Origin: Oscheius dolichura
Taxonomy: Eukaryota > Nematoda > Chromadorea > Rhabditida > Rhabditidae
Direction of reading: 5' to 3'
DNA length: 64,000 nt
Assembly (NCBI GenBank): GCA_932521035.1
Contig: OW051496.1
Location: 2,790,001-2,854,000 of the forward strand
Numbering within the stretch: the first letter of the stretch is position 1; each line of letters opens with the position of its first letter. The notes under the pieces were generated by a model, which was not told the origin of the DNA, made no database searches, and was given only the letters and a program-made list of their open reading frames with translations. A program made the position numbers and the translations under genes. This document shows, one piece after another, positions 46,950 through 57,899 of the stretch.

Positions 46950-48230
46950 TCCCTTATGCCTCGTCAGCACAATCGGGCATTCGCCTCTAGTAGCAGAGAC
47001 GCAGAGTAAGTGAGCACACTCGAATATTCGACGAGTATAGCTCACTATCTTGATGAGATAAGGAAGATAAGACGTGGGAGAGCCAAGACAATGGCGAGCC
47101 TTTATAGCGAGTCATCTGGCTTCTCGAACTGTTCAGAACATTCTACATATCCGTGAATACGTTCAAATAAGAAGAGGCAGAGCTGGCAGCCTAGCACTGC
47201 AAGCGTCTACAATCAACCGAGTCACAAAAGAGACTATCCCGTTTGGGTCAAGGACATCTGACGAAAAATTCTGCGCGTTTTGTGCGAGAAGAATCTGTGT
47301 ATCTAGGGCAGACATTTGTCGTTTCGCAGTTGTAAAAATATGACAATTCACAGAAAAGTGAGAATCCATAAGCAGTGCATTGTTTTTTACCAATAGAAAA
47401 CTGTTTAGACACGTTTCACAGCAAATAATATCACGCCAAATTTGCTGCTATGCACAATAAACAAACACAAAATTATATAGGTGTCGTCGCTGTTCATGCT
47501 CTACATGATAAATCAACAGGCAAATTAGTGCAACCATAGAAAAACACATGAAATGCAGCAATCTCAATTTTTCAAATCAAAAAAATAAAATTTGAACTAT
47601 TCCATCAACGCAGCATTGTCTACGCATAGAAATCTAAAAATCACACCGTGCTACGTGTGATTAGCTTTTAGCGAGGAATAAAACAGCTTCATAACGCAGT
47701 GCAACAGGAAATGCAGAGAAAGCAATAACGACTGCGGTTTATATAGGCCCGAACGAGCAAAATGCGTCGTGCTCTTCTCTGATTGGCCGAGAGCGATGAC
47801 GTCGCAAAGCGACGTCGAGACCGCGGCTGTCAGACCTTTAAACCCCGCGCAATACGAACTTTCTTTCAAAAGAACAAGATTTACGTTTGGTTTATTGCCT
47901 TCAGCTCTGTTTGTATTGCTGCTCATTTTGTTAGTAAAAAGTAGCATAAATGCGAACTTCTAATAAATGCAGCAATAAAATAAAAGAACTTACCGCAGTG
48001 GGCACGAGAAAATGTAGGAATGACGCTTCTGTTGCTGAAATTTCGAAAATCAACGTGAAAACGTCTGTCAACACTTGTTTCCTGTCCAAAATAAGAATGC
48101 CGAGTTTACAAGAAGGGAATGTTTTGAGCAAGAGGCGTACCAAGAAAAAGTGAATAGAACAAAAAATATTCTCGACCGTATTACACTATAAAAAATGAAC
48201 TAACTCATAAAGCTTTTACTACAAGAAATA
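46950..48230. other. Interval upstream of BiP without a supported gene
   Basis: No chained exons. The interval contains a CRE/ATF-like inverted repeat, GACGTCGCAAAGCGACGTC, at 47799-47817, next to an inverted CCAAT box (GATTGGCC). This looks regulatory, possibly for BiP. Confidence 0.4.
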
Positions 48231-48233
48231 TAA

Positions 48234-50100
48234 TCAAGCAACAGCGCCGGCTAAAGAAAGTAATTCGTCCATTCTAAATGGTTGCCAGACGTCTTCTTGT
48301 GGGTCCATACAAAATACAATTCCTCGTTCCATGTAAATAGATGCTGATCCAAACCAGAATACCTGAATTAGCAAAAATAGGTATAAGCAAAAAAGTTTAA
48401 GCTTACTTGTCGTCCGTTTTTCATACGATCCTTTTGAGGCATATACGCGAGACCATACCGTACTACCGACATCTCCACTACCTTCTTTAGAGAAAGCTGT
48501 TATTGTGGCATGTGCACTGGAGGCGGAGCAGGAACTGGTGTGAGTTGTAATGGAAGCATTGTAGCATCAGTTATGGTCATTCCATGGGCGGCTTCGTTCA
48601 TTGATATAAGTGCTCTCCTCATGTTTTCTAAAAAAATTTCTTTTAAAAAAATATTATAAAATTTCAAACCTTGAACTGCTGGGAGTGCAAGAATGGAATT
48701 TGGAATTCTTGCGTTCCATGAGACAAACCACTCGCGCACTTCTTGTAGATCAACGTCGGGAGAGTTCAGCCACGTGCATAGGACATTATACCACTGAAAT
48801 TAAATAAATTATTTTGTAAAACATAAACATACCCTTGGGAAGAAGTATTTAGTAAGAATATTTGCCATAATTTCGGGACTGATCATTTCCATCCACGATA
48901 TCAAAGATTTTCAATTATCCGGCTGAAAGTCCATTGGCGTAAACGGAATTGCTTCTACGAATCTTTCCAACTTGGGAATAATATGCTGCCCAAGAAATGC
49001 AAAAATTGTTGAATTCTTCCAAACATTTATCCATGGTTTCAACATTGTAAGAGCACCAAAAGGCCACAAATTTTTAAGAAAATACGATCAACTAACTTAA
49101 CATCGGATGGATTCCATTTATCACTCAATATTTTGGCTAATCTCTGGCGTATTTGACTGAGCACAGGCTGAAGCCTTTCACCGAGATGTTCAATCCAAGG
49201 AATAATCCATGTGTGGATGGGTACATCATCTGTTAATGGATCCCATACAGCTACGCGATCCATAATTCGAGGAATAATTATCTGAACTTTACTTTTAATT
49301 AAAGCATAGCTAAACTTTACCTTCGCTAGTACATTTTCTTTCATCCAGTCTGGTAAATTTGGCAACCATTGCTCAACTATTCGCAGCATTTCTTCCATTT
49401 CATCTCTTGGATCTCAAGTTAAGACAAATCTCTGGAGAGACGGAATCCATCCTCTCATAACAATCTGTCGTATGAAGATATCTGATCTAAAATAAAGGGC
49501 AAAAATAATATTTTAGAACAAAACAAACCTAATGAATGTATATTAGCAGAAAATAATGCTTTGTCATTGTCTTGGAGTAATTCTTTCCATTCATGCATTA
49601 ATTCAATTCCAAAACATTCCTGTCCATTTTTCAGAGGCTGCCATTGTAAAAAGTAATCCTGGATCTGAATAGTAGAAATTACAACAGCAACTATAATCAC
49701 TTACCAAGGGAAGAGCTAATAGCGTAACTATTTCCTGAAGATTAAATAAATAATATTCGTGTGGAAATTCTGTTCGTAGCTTGAGAGTTAAGATTTGCGC
49801 CTCGTGCATTGAGAGATTGGCTTGTCTTTTCCTAAAAATCAATAGGAGAAAATAAAATAAAAGACGTACTGTTCTAATAATTTGTAGATTTCCTCCACTC
49901 GTAAAGCTTCATTTTTTTCGTTAAGAAGCGCTGTTTTCTTCTCCTTTAGTTCCATCTCCCATGCAGCTGTTTGATCCTTTAGGTAGCTGCAATGGTTCTT
50001 CAATCTTCTAATTTCCTCTTCTGTTCTATCGAGCAACATCAATAAATTGTGACGAAGTTCTTTGATATCGAAATATTTGAGTTTTACAGTAGAGGATTAA
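48234..50100 (-). pseudogene. TFIP11/STIP-like GCFC-domain gene, N-terminally truncated and broken
   Basis: The minus strand encodes the C-terminal two thirds of tuftelin-interacting protein 11, a factor needed for spliceosome disassembly: DIKELRHNLLMLLDRTEEEI, IQDYFLQWQPLKNG, MKENVLAKVKFSYALIKSK, WDPLTDDVPIHTWIIPW, EREWFVSWNARIPNS-like SWNARIPNSILALPAV, and the end RQVFWFGSASIYMERGIVF. The G-patch half is missing: homology stops at about 50100 next to unrelated sequence. In-frame stops interrupt it: TGA at about 49412 in RFVLT-stop-DPRDEM (a Trp position in relatives), TGA at about 48914 in FQPDN-stop-KSLISW, and TAA near 48500, which a 39-base intron could remove. Overall this is most likely a pseudogene. 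Confidence 0.78.
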
Positions 50101-50515
50101 CAAAATGCGGTGTTTTCACGCTAGTGGGAAGTTTCGCAGTAATCCATCAGCACAGATTTCACTGCTGCCTTTTTCAACCGAAAGAGCTAGGGCCACTGTG
50201 TCAACATACCGCAGTGCGGGGAAAGGGAGAATTTGTTCAGAGCTACACTGGCTACAACAGAAAATCTCGAACTAGAGGAATTCTAGTAAACCAACGCCTT
50301 GATACCCAAACGATTCAGAAGTTCATTTGGGATCGACGAAGAGGGAGTTTGCTGCTAGAAGATAACCAACAAAGAAGAATAGCTCGACTCTGGTAAGGAG
50401 CTGCCCAGTTCCAATTGAGGCGACCTCGATTAACCATGAAAGAAATGGCACAACTGATAACTAACAATTTATTTGAAACAAATGATTCAAGTAAAAAATA
50501 ATAACAAAAATGACG

Positions 50516-51489
50516 TTACATCTCGTGATCGGATTTCTTCGTCGGCTTTCCTCCTCGAATTCTTCCGGTTCTACGGGCAGCGATAAGACCGATCTTCTTT
50601 CCGGCACTGCAGTCTCTTCGAACTGTCGAAGGATGGCCAATATGCTGGTGATTACCTAGAATAATAATCATTATAAATAACTCAAAAGTTGACGTGCCTC
50701 CTCCATGCGGATGTTCGACGGGATTCATGGCAACTCCACGTACACGTGGCCAGCTGTTCCTCTTGGCCTTGTACTTGTGGTAGCAGTTTCCAGCCTTCAA
50801 CATCGGCTTATCCGTTCTACCGCCTCCAGCAATGAGTCCTGTAAAAATAATACATGAACCGCTGTGTTAAAATAAAACGAACCGATCATGGCGCGATTCG
50901 CAGATTGAATAACCTTCTTAGCTCCGGAAGGAAGGCGAATACGTGTCTTCTTGGTGTCTGGATTGTGAGCAATAACCGTAGCGTAGTTTCCTAGAGACAA
51001 ATGATAAATAAAGCTTCAATGGTTCTAACCAGAGGCTTTGGCTAGCCGTCCACGATCGCCAGTCTTGGCTTCAACGTTACAGATGCTTGTACCTTCGGGA
51101 AGGGCTCCGACAGGCAGGACGTTGCCAACGTGAATAGTGGCTAAAACGCTGGTGAAATAAAAACTGAGGTATGTGATGTAAAGATGAAAACATAACAGTA
51201 AGCACTAACCCTTTTCACCGCAAAAAATGGACTGTCCGGTATGCATTCCTTCGCAAGCAACCATGGTACTCTTGACAGTCTTGTACTTGTACGGGTGGCG
51301 GAAGGCAACAATGGCCAGAGGAGCTCCTCGTCCAGGATCGTGGAGAATCTCCCTGACCACTCCCTTGATGTATCCATGGCGTTCCGAGAAGTCGAGAGGA
51401 CGAAGTCGAGCTGCTCCCTTGCGGTGCTTGTTGTGCGACTTGAAAATGCCGCCTGGGCCTTTACGCTGGACACGGATTCTTCTTCCCAT
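50516..51489 (-). CDS. rpl-2: Ribosomal protein L8 (uL2), intact copy
   Basis: Five exons on the minus strand, start 51489, stop 50516. [112 protein letters not shown] and [13 protein letters not shown] are all characteristic of eukaryotic uL2/RPL8. The conserved His in the [16 protein letters not shown] loop, near the peptidyl-transferase centre, is kept. An acceptor (TTTTTACAG) lies 9 bases before the ATG. The last intron begins GC (GAG/GCACGT), a GC-AG intron, where the truncated copy has GT. C. elegans calls this gene rpl-2; the vertebrate name is RPL8. Confidence 0.96.
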
Positions 51490-51749
51490 TGTTCGATAAC
51501 CTGTAAAAATCGTGTGAAGTGAGAGTAAAGAGTGAAAGAATTGAATAGAAACATAGGTGAAGAGCAACAAACTGTAAGAATATCACAACGAAAAGAAAAG
51601 AACAACACACCTGCGAAAAACGAAGAAGCAACTGAATTTAGGCCAATTCTTCGCGAAAAATTCGAAAATTTTAGCGTCACATCAGTTCGATGGAGCGACG
51701 ATACTGGCCATCGGGCGGGTTTTCAAGCACTTGATTTGCTCTTTTGATT

Positions 51750-52240
51750 TTTCACGGTTCTCTTTCCCTTTTCAACCGATTCACTTCATTTGCTACTGTT
51801 TTCTTTTGCCAAAAGTGTTACATGCATAATATAAGAAGCGAAAGCCAAAAATATTTAGTAACGAGCATATGCCATTTCAAAAGCTGTTAATACGAAGCAA
51901 ACCTAAAAATTACAAAAGAAATTGATAGCTCAAACAAAAAACTGCAAGCACAGCTTGAAAAATATTTCGTAGTTGATTCTTTTTTTTATATACATCTGTA
52001 CAACGTTTTTTGCAATATAAACATAAACAACATAGCTGACTGTGATGACAAAGCGCTTGGTTTTGAAATTATACGGATGTAAGCGCATAGAAATGCATAA
52101 AGCCTCCCACTCAGTGAATTTCTAGAAGGTGTCTTGTATATTTCCATGTATCTGCATAATTGTCTATAAAAATTGTTCTCTATTCAATGTTTTCTCTATT
52201 CCTTGAAGATGCTAACATATAAATAACATTTTCAATATTT
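51750..52240. other. Interval without a supported gene
   Basis: Probable promoter side of RPL8, A/T-rich, with no chained exons or clear repeat. Confidence 0.4.
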
Positions 52241-52246
52241 TTATTG

Positions 52247-52805
52247 TTAGGCCGAAGGCAAAAGATGGTTAGAATGGCTTGTATTGACAGTTCCGGAACT
52301 CCGTTCCAAATCTTCTTTTTTTGCTGGCAATAATCCGTTCAGAAATAATCTATAACTGGTATTAAAATACAACGGGAGCAAGGGACTGATACAAGGAATA
52401 ATACTAAACAAATTGAATAGACCATATTCTAGCCACACATTATGCCAAATATCTAATTGCTCATCACAATAGACAGCCACTCCAGCTACGTAAAATACAG
52501 GCAGACAGGCCTGTAGCGTCAAGGCTCGAAGCAACTGGATGTGGAGATTTTTAGATCGTCGAGAGAGTTTCTTATGCCGGTGAAGGGTGGCGAGAATGAT
52601 ACGACGGAGGCAAAAAAACAGCCAGGAGAATGGGAACAACGCGAAGAATAACCATCCAGCTGGCTACAAACGGTTTCCAGTCTGCTGTCGGTGTAGTAAT
52701 GGACAAGGCGCCGTAGATTGTCCTTCCTGAAACAGTGCTCATATTTTTTATGTTTAATCCCAATCGTAAATAACTGTCAGCTTTCTGTTTGGTAATGTGC
52801 CTCGG
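52247..52805 (-). pseudogene. Nematode serpentine chemoreceptor (STR/SRH-like), C-terminal half with frameshift
   Basis: Minus strand: a membrane segment (VASWMVILRVVPILLAVFL) is followed in the next frame by CLRRIILATLHRHKKLSR, then the family-typical NLHIQLLRALTLQACLP and a last membrane segment (FNLFSIIPCISPLLPLYF) with a short tail. The QLLRALxxQ...P motif is characteristic of nematode chemosensory receptors. The frame changes inside a run of seven T at about 52613. The first four membrane segments are missing; unrelated sequence and the fold-back element lie upstream. It is therefore a pseudogene, unless the T-run is a sequencing error and the 5' exons lie elsewhere. Confidence 0.65.
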
Positions 52806-53125
52806 CTGCAAAAGGTGAAAAGTGGAAATTTTGTTGTTGTGGAGAATAAGAAAAAGGGCAGGGCCGGATTTTATGAGAATACTGTTACGATTTTTCTTTG
52901 TAACGGGCCATAAGTACGCGAAAAAGCTTTACATCGGTCTTCAGACGGTCTGCCATATCAAATTTGACTCCAATCGCTCCAGAAATCGAGCGATTTCTAC
53001 TGGTCTTCAATGGAAATTCCGTGTCTGGACAAATATCACGATACTACAAGGCTTGTGGGTTACTGTAAGCGATCTAACGGACTGTAGATATCTCCAAACG
53101 AAGCAAATAATAGAACAAAATAGTG

Positions 53126-53632
53126 GATCCGTTTGTTAAAAAGAGAAATCTCAATAAAAAGAGTGATTTGGGAGAGCCTACAAAAAGGGAACAATAAGGA
53201 GGACACAACAAAAAGAGGACAATATTGGTTGAGGAAAAATATAAGCAAATCACGGCTTTTCTTTTAGGATCGGCAACTTTCAGTCTTCTACTTTGATTTT
53301 TCCTCTTTATTTTTAATCTACGAGGGCTGCCGCCCCCCTCGACCCCTCGCCTATGCCCGTTTTGTCAGTATCTTGTGACATGGAAATGACCGTTCCCAGA
53401 GGCAATACCTTCATTTCTTTCCTGAAATCTTATCTTCCACGGCTGAACATAATTCATTGTCGAAAATTCCTGGGAAATATCCGAAAAGATAGCCGTGATT
53501 TGGTTATATTTTTCCTCAACCAATATTGTTCTCTTTTTGTGGTGTCCTTGTGGTTTCTCCCTATAGTTCCCTTTTTGTAGACTCTCCCAAATCACCCTTT
53601 TTATTGAGATTCCTCTTTTTAACAAACGGATT
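53126..53632. mobile_element. Fold-back element with ~140-bp terminal inverted repeats
   Basis: The left arm (ATCCGTTTGTTAAAAAGAG onward, 53126-53265) and right arm (to AACAAACGGAT at 53632) are about 90% complementary over about 140 bases, including AATCTCAATAAAAAG and GTGATTTGGGAGAG. The spacer of about 220 bases does not encode a protein. A single arm occurs at 2020-2071. Confidence 0.8.
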
Positions 53633-54043
53633 GTTCCCTTTTTGTTGATATTCGGTAGATCGAATCCGACCATGTGGTTCCTGTAACGAAGACGCGACAA
53701 TCCTTTGAATTCTTAGAATATCCATTGGAAAAGGACTGTAGAAGGAAACAGTGGTATTTTTTTCAGATTTCCTGGTGAGAAATCGCTCAACCTCAATTTC
53801 AATAGTATCGTATGTAAATAAGATCCACCTTTATGTCCTCGTTGTCAAACATTCGAGCCCAAATACGAAGAGAGGCGAGCAAAAACGCCTCTTATCGCCC
53901 GCTTGACCTTCTCTTTCAATACATCTTTCTGTTTCGGAACAATTATTTCTAATACCTATCTTTTTGGCTTACTATGTATCTTCTCGTTTAGTTCATTTTT
54001 TTGACATACAATACCTTACTTCAGGCGTTATTCAGCAATTGAA

Positions 54044-55777
54044 ATGGCAAAGAATATCAGAAGATCCAATTGGGAGAAGGAGGAGGCTGAAGGACGAAGA
54101 AATCTGAAGGAAAAGGCGACAGATTGGTATTTTAGAGGACGGTGACGTTCCTGTTTCAGGAAACCCTAACGTAATTTCGAATTTCGAAGCCGGCGACGAT
54201 GAGAAATTTGGAAATATCTTGAAAAATGGAAAGAAAATTAGGGAAAAGGGACTACAGCGGCTTGAAATATTGGATCAAGGAACAAATTGCCATTCTATAG
54301 GAGGAATGGAACATAAAACAGCGAGTTCCCTTTTCAGGTTTTGTAAACAGCTAATACTTTGCAGATCCTGGTAATCGGTGGAGGAAGAGAAGGCGAAATG
54401 GCCGTCCTGAGCCGGGACAAGTCCAAATGGCTCCAGTTCAACCAACCCCGTTTCTCTTCTCTTTCCGGCGGTGGTGTAGTCTATCTCAACGGAGAAATCT
54501 ATTCAATCGGCGGCTACTGTAACTGGAAACGTCTACAAAAACTGGACAAGAAATTGAAATGGATAGAACTGGCGGAAATGAATCGAGGACGCCTAGGGAT
54601 TGAAAATAGCTGCCTGGTTTGGAACGGAGCCATCTGGGTACTGGGAGGATACGACTGGGAGACGGAGGAATATCTCAACAGTGTCGAACGATATGATCCG
54701 GAGGAGGATAAATGGACAGAAATGCCGTGAGTTGGTCCTTTTTTCAGCCCGTTTATTCCAATTTTTTTTATAAAAGTCCGGGTCCAGGCAGATGTGAGCC
54801 TTGGAGACAGCCCCCAACAATCGAATTCATTTCCTGGGGCCTTTCCGGTCCAAAACTTGAAAGTTACAGTCTTAGTTTATAAGAAGTCAATGAAAAGCGG
54901 TTCAATTCCGCCACGGGCTGCATATTTCTCAGTTGTATCCATTTTATTCAAGCTTACTCTGTTCGACCAAGACCGCTTCCTGATATTGTATACGACATTC
55001 TGGTTTTTCGGCTCAAAGCTCGCTAAAACCTAAAACTGTATCTTCTCCAAGTAATTTTAGCTGGTCTTTGTGCATAGTGTTCGAGAAACAAGAGAAAGCA
55101 ATGCTGACCTATTCTATACTTACCTTGAAACTCTTTCACTCTTTTCGAAATCTTGGTCCCATTTTATCGTGCTGGCTCTGTTTGGCCAACATCACCCCTT
55201 CTTTCCCCTGATTCATCCCCTTTCCAACAATAAAAATTCGGTGAGAAAATTTTCCAGGTCGATGAAATATCCCCGATCCAAAGCAGCTGCAGCTGTACAC
55301 GAGGGTAAAATCATTGTCTCTGGAGGAAGATGTCGTCGACGGGAAATCTTGAGCAGTGTGGAATGTCTCGACCCGGAGAGCGGCGTCTGGGCTGAGCTCA
55401 CCCAATTGCCCTGCCGTCTCTGTGACCATTCACTCGTTTGTTATGGAAATCAGCTGATCCTAATGGGTGGCTATACTCAAAACTTCAAAATTACTGAATC
55501 GATTCTGAAACTTTCCCCTCTAGAAGAAAATGGAAGATGGAAGAAGCTATCGCCTATGGAATACGACCGTGCCGGCGTCTCTGGTGTAACCGTTGAAGGC
55601 GAAGTATTTGTATTTGGTGGAGGTGGAAAATCTCGCTCTGCTCTCCGCCGTGTTGAAATATTCGATGGTAAAGAGTGGCGCGATGGCCCCGCTCTTCCCT
55701 TCAAATGTAGCTCTCCAACCTCTCTTATTATTCCCCAGCATTTGGCTAATCTTTTATGTTTTTGTAAGTGTATATGA
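54044..55777 (+). CDS. Coiled-coil/Kelch protein, copy 4 (diverged, intact)
   Basis: The start MAKNIRRSNWEKEEAEGRRN begins a charged N-terminus; small introns (33 bases at about 54117) lead to ILVIGGGREGEMAVLSRD. The two Kelch exons (about 54365-54728 and 55258-55777) are separated by an intron of about 530 bases. Blade ends are YSIGG, WVLGG, IIVSGG, LILMGG and FVFGG, and the family tail IIPQHLANLLCF is present. The gene structure matches Kelch copy 1, including the exon junction after the third blade (EMP, then SMKYPRSKAAAAV). It is much more diverged than copies 1 and 2 are from each other, so it is an older paralog. Confidence 0.78.
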
Positions 55778-55938
55778 TAAATTTTGACCGGTGAGAACTA
55801 ATTACTGCTCCTATAGCTTTACAGTTTATCCATCGCCTCGAGTAAATACCGTATTCCATTGACTAGAGGCTCATGACTCGCAAACCATAAACAAAGAGGT
55901 CTTTATTCATTAACAAAACATTTTCCCGTTAGTATATA

Positions 55939-57296
55939 TTATACTTTCCAATAAAAGGATTGATGAGTGGCTGAAGGAGAGCTCATAAAACAGAATCCTA
56001 TCTGGCAGTCGCATCCCTCACACTCGGAGACATCGCAGAAATAAAAGGTTTGAATGGATAGACAGTAGAACGTAAAGGCGCAGCGGCACCCGCTCCGGAT
56101 GTAGCGTAGTGTGTGATTGTAAATTCTGGGTTCCACCTGTTTCCAACAAATAAATATATTCTTTTAAAAAAACATCACGAAGGTATCCAGCAGTTGTAGG
56201 AAAACGGGGAATCCTTGGAAATCATCTGCTAACCCATCAGAATCGTTGCCTCTCTCCAATATTAGGCATTTCAACTTGGTTTGGTTAGAGCACCGTTTCT
56301 GAAAAAAGAATTTCTCGGTTATAGTCTATCAAGAAAAAAAGATGGCACCAATTTTAGCCGCAAAGGACAGTAAGGTCGCCGCTAAAATTCGCCTCTTTTC
56401 TTTTTCCCGTCCCTTCTTTATTGTCCTACCTTTATCAATTCCATGCAGATCTGCTCCAGATTTTCCGTCAAATAAGTGCTTTCCACCTTGTTCAACAAGT
56501 GCCAATCAAACTCCAAATCCGATACGCTGTTTTCAAACTGATCCCCATAAAAGTACAGATCTTCAATATTCTCGTACATTGCAAGAGTACTCTTTGGTCC
56601 TTGCTATCCGGCTTTTGTAAGACGAAAATCTTCGCTCGCGCGAATGGTAAAACCTTGACAATTTCTTCTCCTATCGATAAATATTGAGGATGCTTGGTTG
56701 GGCCAAGCCTCCGCCACGGTCGTTCCTATATGTTATCCATTTTAGAAAAGAAAAAAACTCACAATAGAGACCATTTCAAAGCGGAAGAATTGTATAACTT
56801 CTTGAAGCTGTTCCACCTTTATTTTTGTATTGTAGGCCCGTTTTCTGTCAGAGCGTAAAAATCGTATAATGGAATTGGGTTGGTCATAAAATATATAGTG
56901 CTCTTCTTCTCTGTACCGCTGCTATTCTTCTGGATCTTCGATTTGTTTCCAATTCTCGCTAGGGTTATGATTTCTTCTTTGTGGATCTCTTCTCATAGTC
57001 TTTAAAACATCAAACAGGACTTTTCCTTCCTTCTCGTCGAAATATACGAAGGCAACCAATGGAACATTACAAGATATTCGGGTCTTCTTCTCCATCTGTT
57101 TGGCGATTTCATAGACACGGCGGCAAGTTTGAACCGAACGGATAAAAGACTTGTCATTGCATTGGAAACAGCTTTTTTGGGGTGGTGAAAGCTCATACCT
57201 TTTTCAGGAGTTGAATAATATTTTGGGAAGGGACTGTGGATAAGGGAAGAACAGACATGTTGCGGAGAAGAAGCTTGAAACGGTCGAGGTGATCTG
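55939..57296 (-). CDS. Possible F-box-like protein, frame interrupted
   Basis: Minus-strand exons encode MSVLPLSTVPSQNIIQLLKK and SFIRSVQTCRRVYEIAKQM, which together resemble an F-box (LP...I..L...C..C+R). Next come VPLVAFVYFDEKEGKVLFDV, IKVEQLQEVIQFFRFEMVSI, IEDLYFYGDQFENSVSDLEF and a Cys-rich C-terminus (SECEGCDCQIGFC). An in-frame TAG occurs at about 56923 (IEDPEE-stop-QRYREEE), and the frame changes near 56600. This pattern suits a member of the large, rapidly turning-over nematode F-box families, either recently broken or needing small introns I missed. Confidence 0.4.
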
Positions 57297-57309
57297 GGAA
57301 AGAAATCGA

Positions 57310-57660
57310 TAGGATCGTTTTTGTTGTAGCCCGTCTTATGGGGGATGGGGGAGACCGTTCTTTATGATAATCGACTAGTCGTTATGGGAGGATCTAGCAA
57401 AGAGGTGGATCGATTTATTTGGTTCTCAACACGGAACTTCTAGAAGAAAATAGAAAATAGAAAGAGCGGAAACAGCTTTGAGAACTATTTGCTCATCTGT
57501 AGTTACCCTTGAAAAGGAAATCTTTGTATTGAAGAGACGGTTGGGCCATCAAATTTCCCAAAACCTATTTACAATGGAGACCACAAGGGAGCTGGCCGTT
57601 CTCCCCTTTTATTCTCTTATTGTGTCTTTTGCCGATCTTCTTTGTGTTCACAGGCAATAA
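57310..57660 (+). pseudogene. Kelch copy 5, relic of the last exon
   Basis: Fragments in more than one frame align with the last Kelch exon: YDNRLVVMGGSSKE (compare YGNQLILMGGYTQ), a stop after STRNF, then VTLEKEIFVLKRR and SLIVSFADLLCVHRQ (compare SLIIPQHLANLLC). At least one stop and frame changes show that it is dead. It lies 1.5 kb from intact copy 4. Confidence 0.65.
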
Positions 57661-57899
57661 TATAACTTTCAGAAATAGACTTTGTAGCCTTTTGAAGAGT
57701 TTTTAAACGTTTAAATTTCTCATTTATAAATTGTAACTTCGCTGCCTTCCCTCGACGTTTCGGAGCCAAAAGCCGTTCTTATCATCTAGCTGGCAAGTAG
57801 ATAAGCCCTATTTACACCCTCCACTTTCTTATTTCCAAGCCATTCCCAGCTTTTCTTCCATATCATGTTCCTTATTGATCCGTTTTTCCAGCTACAGAA

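Noticed and set aside
50049..50396. Open frame ending FIWDRRRGSLLLEDNQQ between TFIP11-like and RPL8
   Set aside because: No match to a family I can name and no splice structure; may be a fragment of a repeat.
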